Source of the DNA: Sipunculus nudus
Taxonomy: Eukaryota > Annelida > Sipuncula > Golfingiida > Sipunculidae
NCBI GenBank assembly: GCA_026874595.1
Contig: CM049308.1
Span: forward strand, 16,676,001 to 16,740,000
Direction of reading: 5' to 3'
Length of the DNA stretch: 64,000 nt
A program made the position numbers and the translations under genes. The notes under the pieces were generated by a model, which worked only from the letters and a program-made list of their open reading frames with translations, was not told where the DNA came from and did no database searches. Of this stretch, positions 55,201 to 58,200 are shown piece after piece. Each line of letters begins with the position of its first letter. The stretch's first letter is position 1.

Positions 55201-58200
55201 GATGGACGCTAACAATTGTATTGTCTATTTCGTGGGCCTCAATTTCATATTCTCCTACGCCCTGCAACGGGGAGATCCATACTTTGATCCTCCTGCTATC
55301 ACTCTGGTCGAGTCTCTGCCCTCCTACAACTGACAGTTCCAGGGCCTCTCTCTTGCCTTGCAGTCCCAAAGCCTTTGAAAAGTCTTTCCTAATAATTGTG
55401 GTTGCAGCCCCACTGTCGATCAAGACGTTTCCCTGCCTAACCTGTCCATTATTTGATCTGAATAGAACCCTGACAACCGGCAGCAAACCATCCTTGTCAA
55501 AAGCTGTAGTAACAGTGCTAGAAGGGGGAGGGTCTGTGTGTAGGAGACGATGATGCTGTTTATCACAACCTGCTTTATCACATTTCTTTTTTGACCTGCA
55601 CTCTCTCATAGTGTGGCCCCTGTTGAGACATCCGTAACACAGTCTCTGCTCTTTTGCTGTTTTGAAACGCTCTGACACTGTCGAGTCACTGAAAGTTGGG
55701 CACTCACTAACTCTGTGCTGATCACTGCACACATAGCATCTCAATTGCCTTTTTCTGTCCTCTGATAGAGGTTGGCCCTTAACTGCATTAACGCCTTTGC
55801 CTTTGTCCTTCTGCCAGACTCTCTGTTCAGCTCTGCCCCCTATCTCAAGGTCGCCGAAGTCTGGGTCGTAGCTAATCTTGACTTGCCGTCGCAGTAGAGT
55901 GCTGATGTGGTCAAGAGTCGGCATGGTCCCATTTTCTCTCAGCTCTGCAGCCTTGACCTTCCACTTAATGATCAGGTGGTCAGGAAGACGCCTGACCATT
56001 CGACGGAGACTATCTGAGGCATTAACATCAGAATGAAAACCTATACGTTTCATGGTAGCAAGACAATTAATCATATCAAGTGAGAAATCACGCAAACCTT
56101 GTCTATTACCAGGCATAATCTTTGAACCCTTGGTCAGCTTATTAATGTGAGCCCTACCAATAACACTTTTATCACCAAACTGCTCTTTCAACAGTTTTAA
56201 AGCAGTTGCATACATAACACCTGCTGACCCTAAATCTGCAATTGCCCTGTCTGCATTACCAGTGACATGCATTTTCAATTGCAACATACGAATATCATTT
56301 GTCAAGTGATATTTGTCATGAATATGGAGCTTAAAACTTTCAATAAACTCAACATATTGCAAAGGATTACCATCAAAATGACAAAGTCTCACATTTGGAA
56401 CGTCTTTGGTAGCTTCAAGTCTATATAAAGCATCAGCAACAGACATTTCTCTTACATGCCTTGTCGGTGTCGTCTCTTGAAATTCTACCAAATCGTCTAT
56501 CCAGGAATCAAACACATACATCCTTCTTGACAGATGACCTTGGCTCGCCGCGAATTGACCTCCAAACATGTTATATTGATCGCTCATGTGTACGGTCTCT
56601 GGGAAAGGAATATTAGACCTTTGTATATTGCCAGGCTCTACACAGTCATCTGCTGACATATCTGGATCTCTCTGCCTCACTGTCTCTGATATAGATTCGC
56701 GCACATCATGGTGTGTATCTCTCTGAGGGGCACTTGGCTCAGAACGTTCATTTGGAGGCCTCGATGTTGTATCTCTGTCAGAATTACTTCTGGTCACCAT
56801 AGATGTCTGCCCTGCCTGGACAGTAAGGCTTCTATCACCTTTAAGAGCTTTATAAGCTGCTTTACGATCTTCGATTTCTTCTTCAAATTCATAAAAGTCT
56901 GTGGCTAAATCTGCTTCCCATTTATCAAGAGCAGCATGACCCTCAGCTTCAGTCAGGTCATACAGTTTACCATGTAATTCACAAAGAACATTAAAGTCTT
57001 TCTGTATTTCCTGCATTTCTCTATTTAGTCTCCTTTCGCCCACAACTTCTATGTGGCGTGAAGAATCACGTAATCTGTTCATAGCTCTTGTCATCTTTGC
57101 TCTAAGAGACTTTCGCTTTTCTTTAATCTCAGTCATTTTTTCTTGTTCTTGGTCATTCCCAGACTGCTCTGGACCACTATCATCAGCAGGGTTCGATCCT
57201 GTACCTGGCATCTTGTCCATGTCACCACTACTCAGGTTGTCTGCTAAGTCGACACAACATGCTCATCAAATCCTCAGAACTTTGGTGCAGACACAGACCA
57301 GATGCCCTTCCATTTCAAACACAAGGGAGTCGCCTTTAACATGCTTTATTGCATAAAGCTGGCATTCTGAGGAGTGAGTCTCCCTCGGGCCCGAAACCAC
57401 AAGAAATCGTCACAAGTGATGAAAAAGTGCCGCTGGACCGCTCACGGGTCCCGCGCCCCAAACCCCTCGACCTTCACCTTCCCAAACTCGCATTAAAACA
57501 AAAGGGGAGCGGTCCCAAAACCAATTACGCGGGACCATTCTCACTATGAAGTCGCGCTATACGAAACAAAGCCCATCTTACCTATGCTCCCGAGGCAGCG
57601 GAAATCTTGCTCATTTATTTCAAAAGAAGCTACTGATTTTACAGCTGCCTGGCGTGACCAGTTATGATGGACTTAGACACAAGATGGCAGGTAGGTGTCT
57701 GCTGAAAAATGTGACTAGCAGCCAATCAAATTTTGTCAAACATTTCAGAAGCCACATGGCTTGATGACCGTTTTACGGTATGGTTTAAAACTTTCCTTTT
57801 TGGCCAAAACACAGGCTATTGCAATACCCTTATGTTGCCTAAGCTCTGCAGTTTCCCACTTTTTCTTAACCAAGTCCTCCACCTCTCAGGATAAACTGGA
57901 TGCAGCCATGTTTGCTATAAATCATGTGACTATTTTAGCCAATCATAGAGGCTGTTACTGAAAGCACCAGCATCACCAGATTGGTCCAACATACAGTGCT
58001 CCCCTGTAGGGACCACAAAAACCAGGCCAAAACAAACAGCGATTAAGATATACCGGTAGGTAGTAGGCCGATAGGTAAAGCGAATCCTTACCACCTTTAA
58101 GCTGTTGATCTCTTTGTATTTTCTTTTTTTATTCCACAGTATCATACAAAAGTCTAGTTAACATAAATAATGAGATCTTTGTTAAAGAGTCAATTGCCTG

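Larger units (their letters stand above)
51374..57568 (-). mobile_element. Structurally complete BEL/Pao LTR retrotransposon
   Basis: Two 286-bp LTRs flank one uninterrupted 1,844-codon gag-pol frame. The element is bounded by a perfect 5-bp target duplication (AAGCC, 51369-51373 and 57569-57573). The LTRs read TG...CA on the minus strand and differ at three sites, all transitions. The internal region starts 62 nt before the ATG. I see no classical primer-binding site beginning TGG right after the 5' LTR. The element sits in intron 1 of the host gene in the same orientation. The long intact frame, LTR identity and target duplication indicate a recent insertion. Confidence 0.95.

Noticed and set aside
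57583-57651. An exon between exon 1 and the BEL/Pao element (AG and GTAAGA borders)
   Set aside because: The only open frame needs phase 1 input, while exon 1 ends in phase 2; including it would give an early stop.
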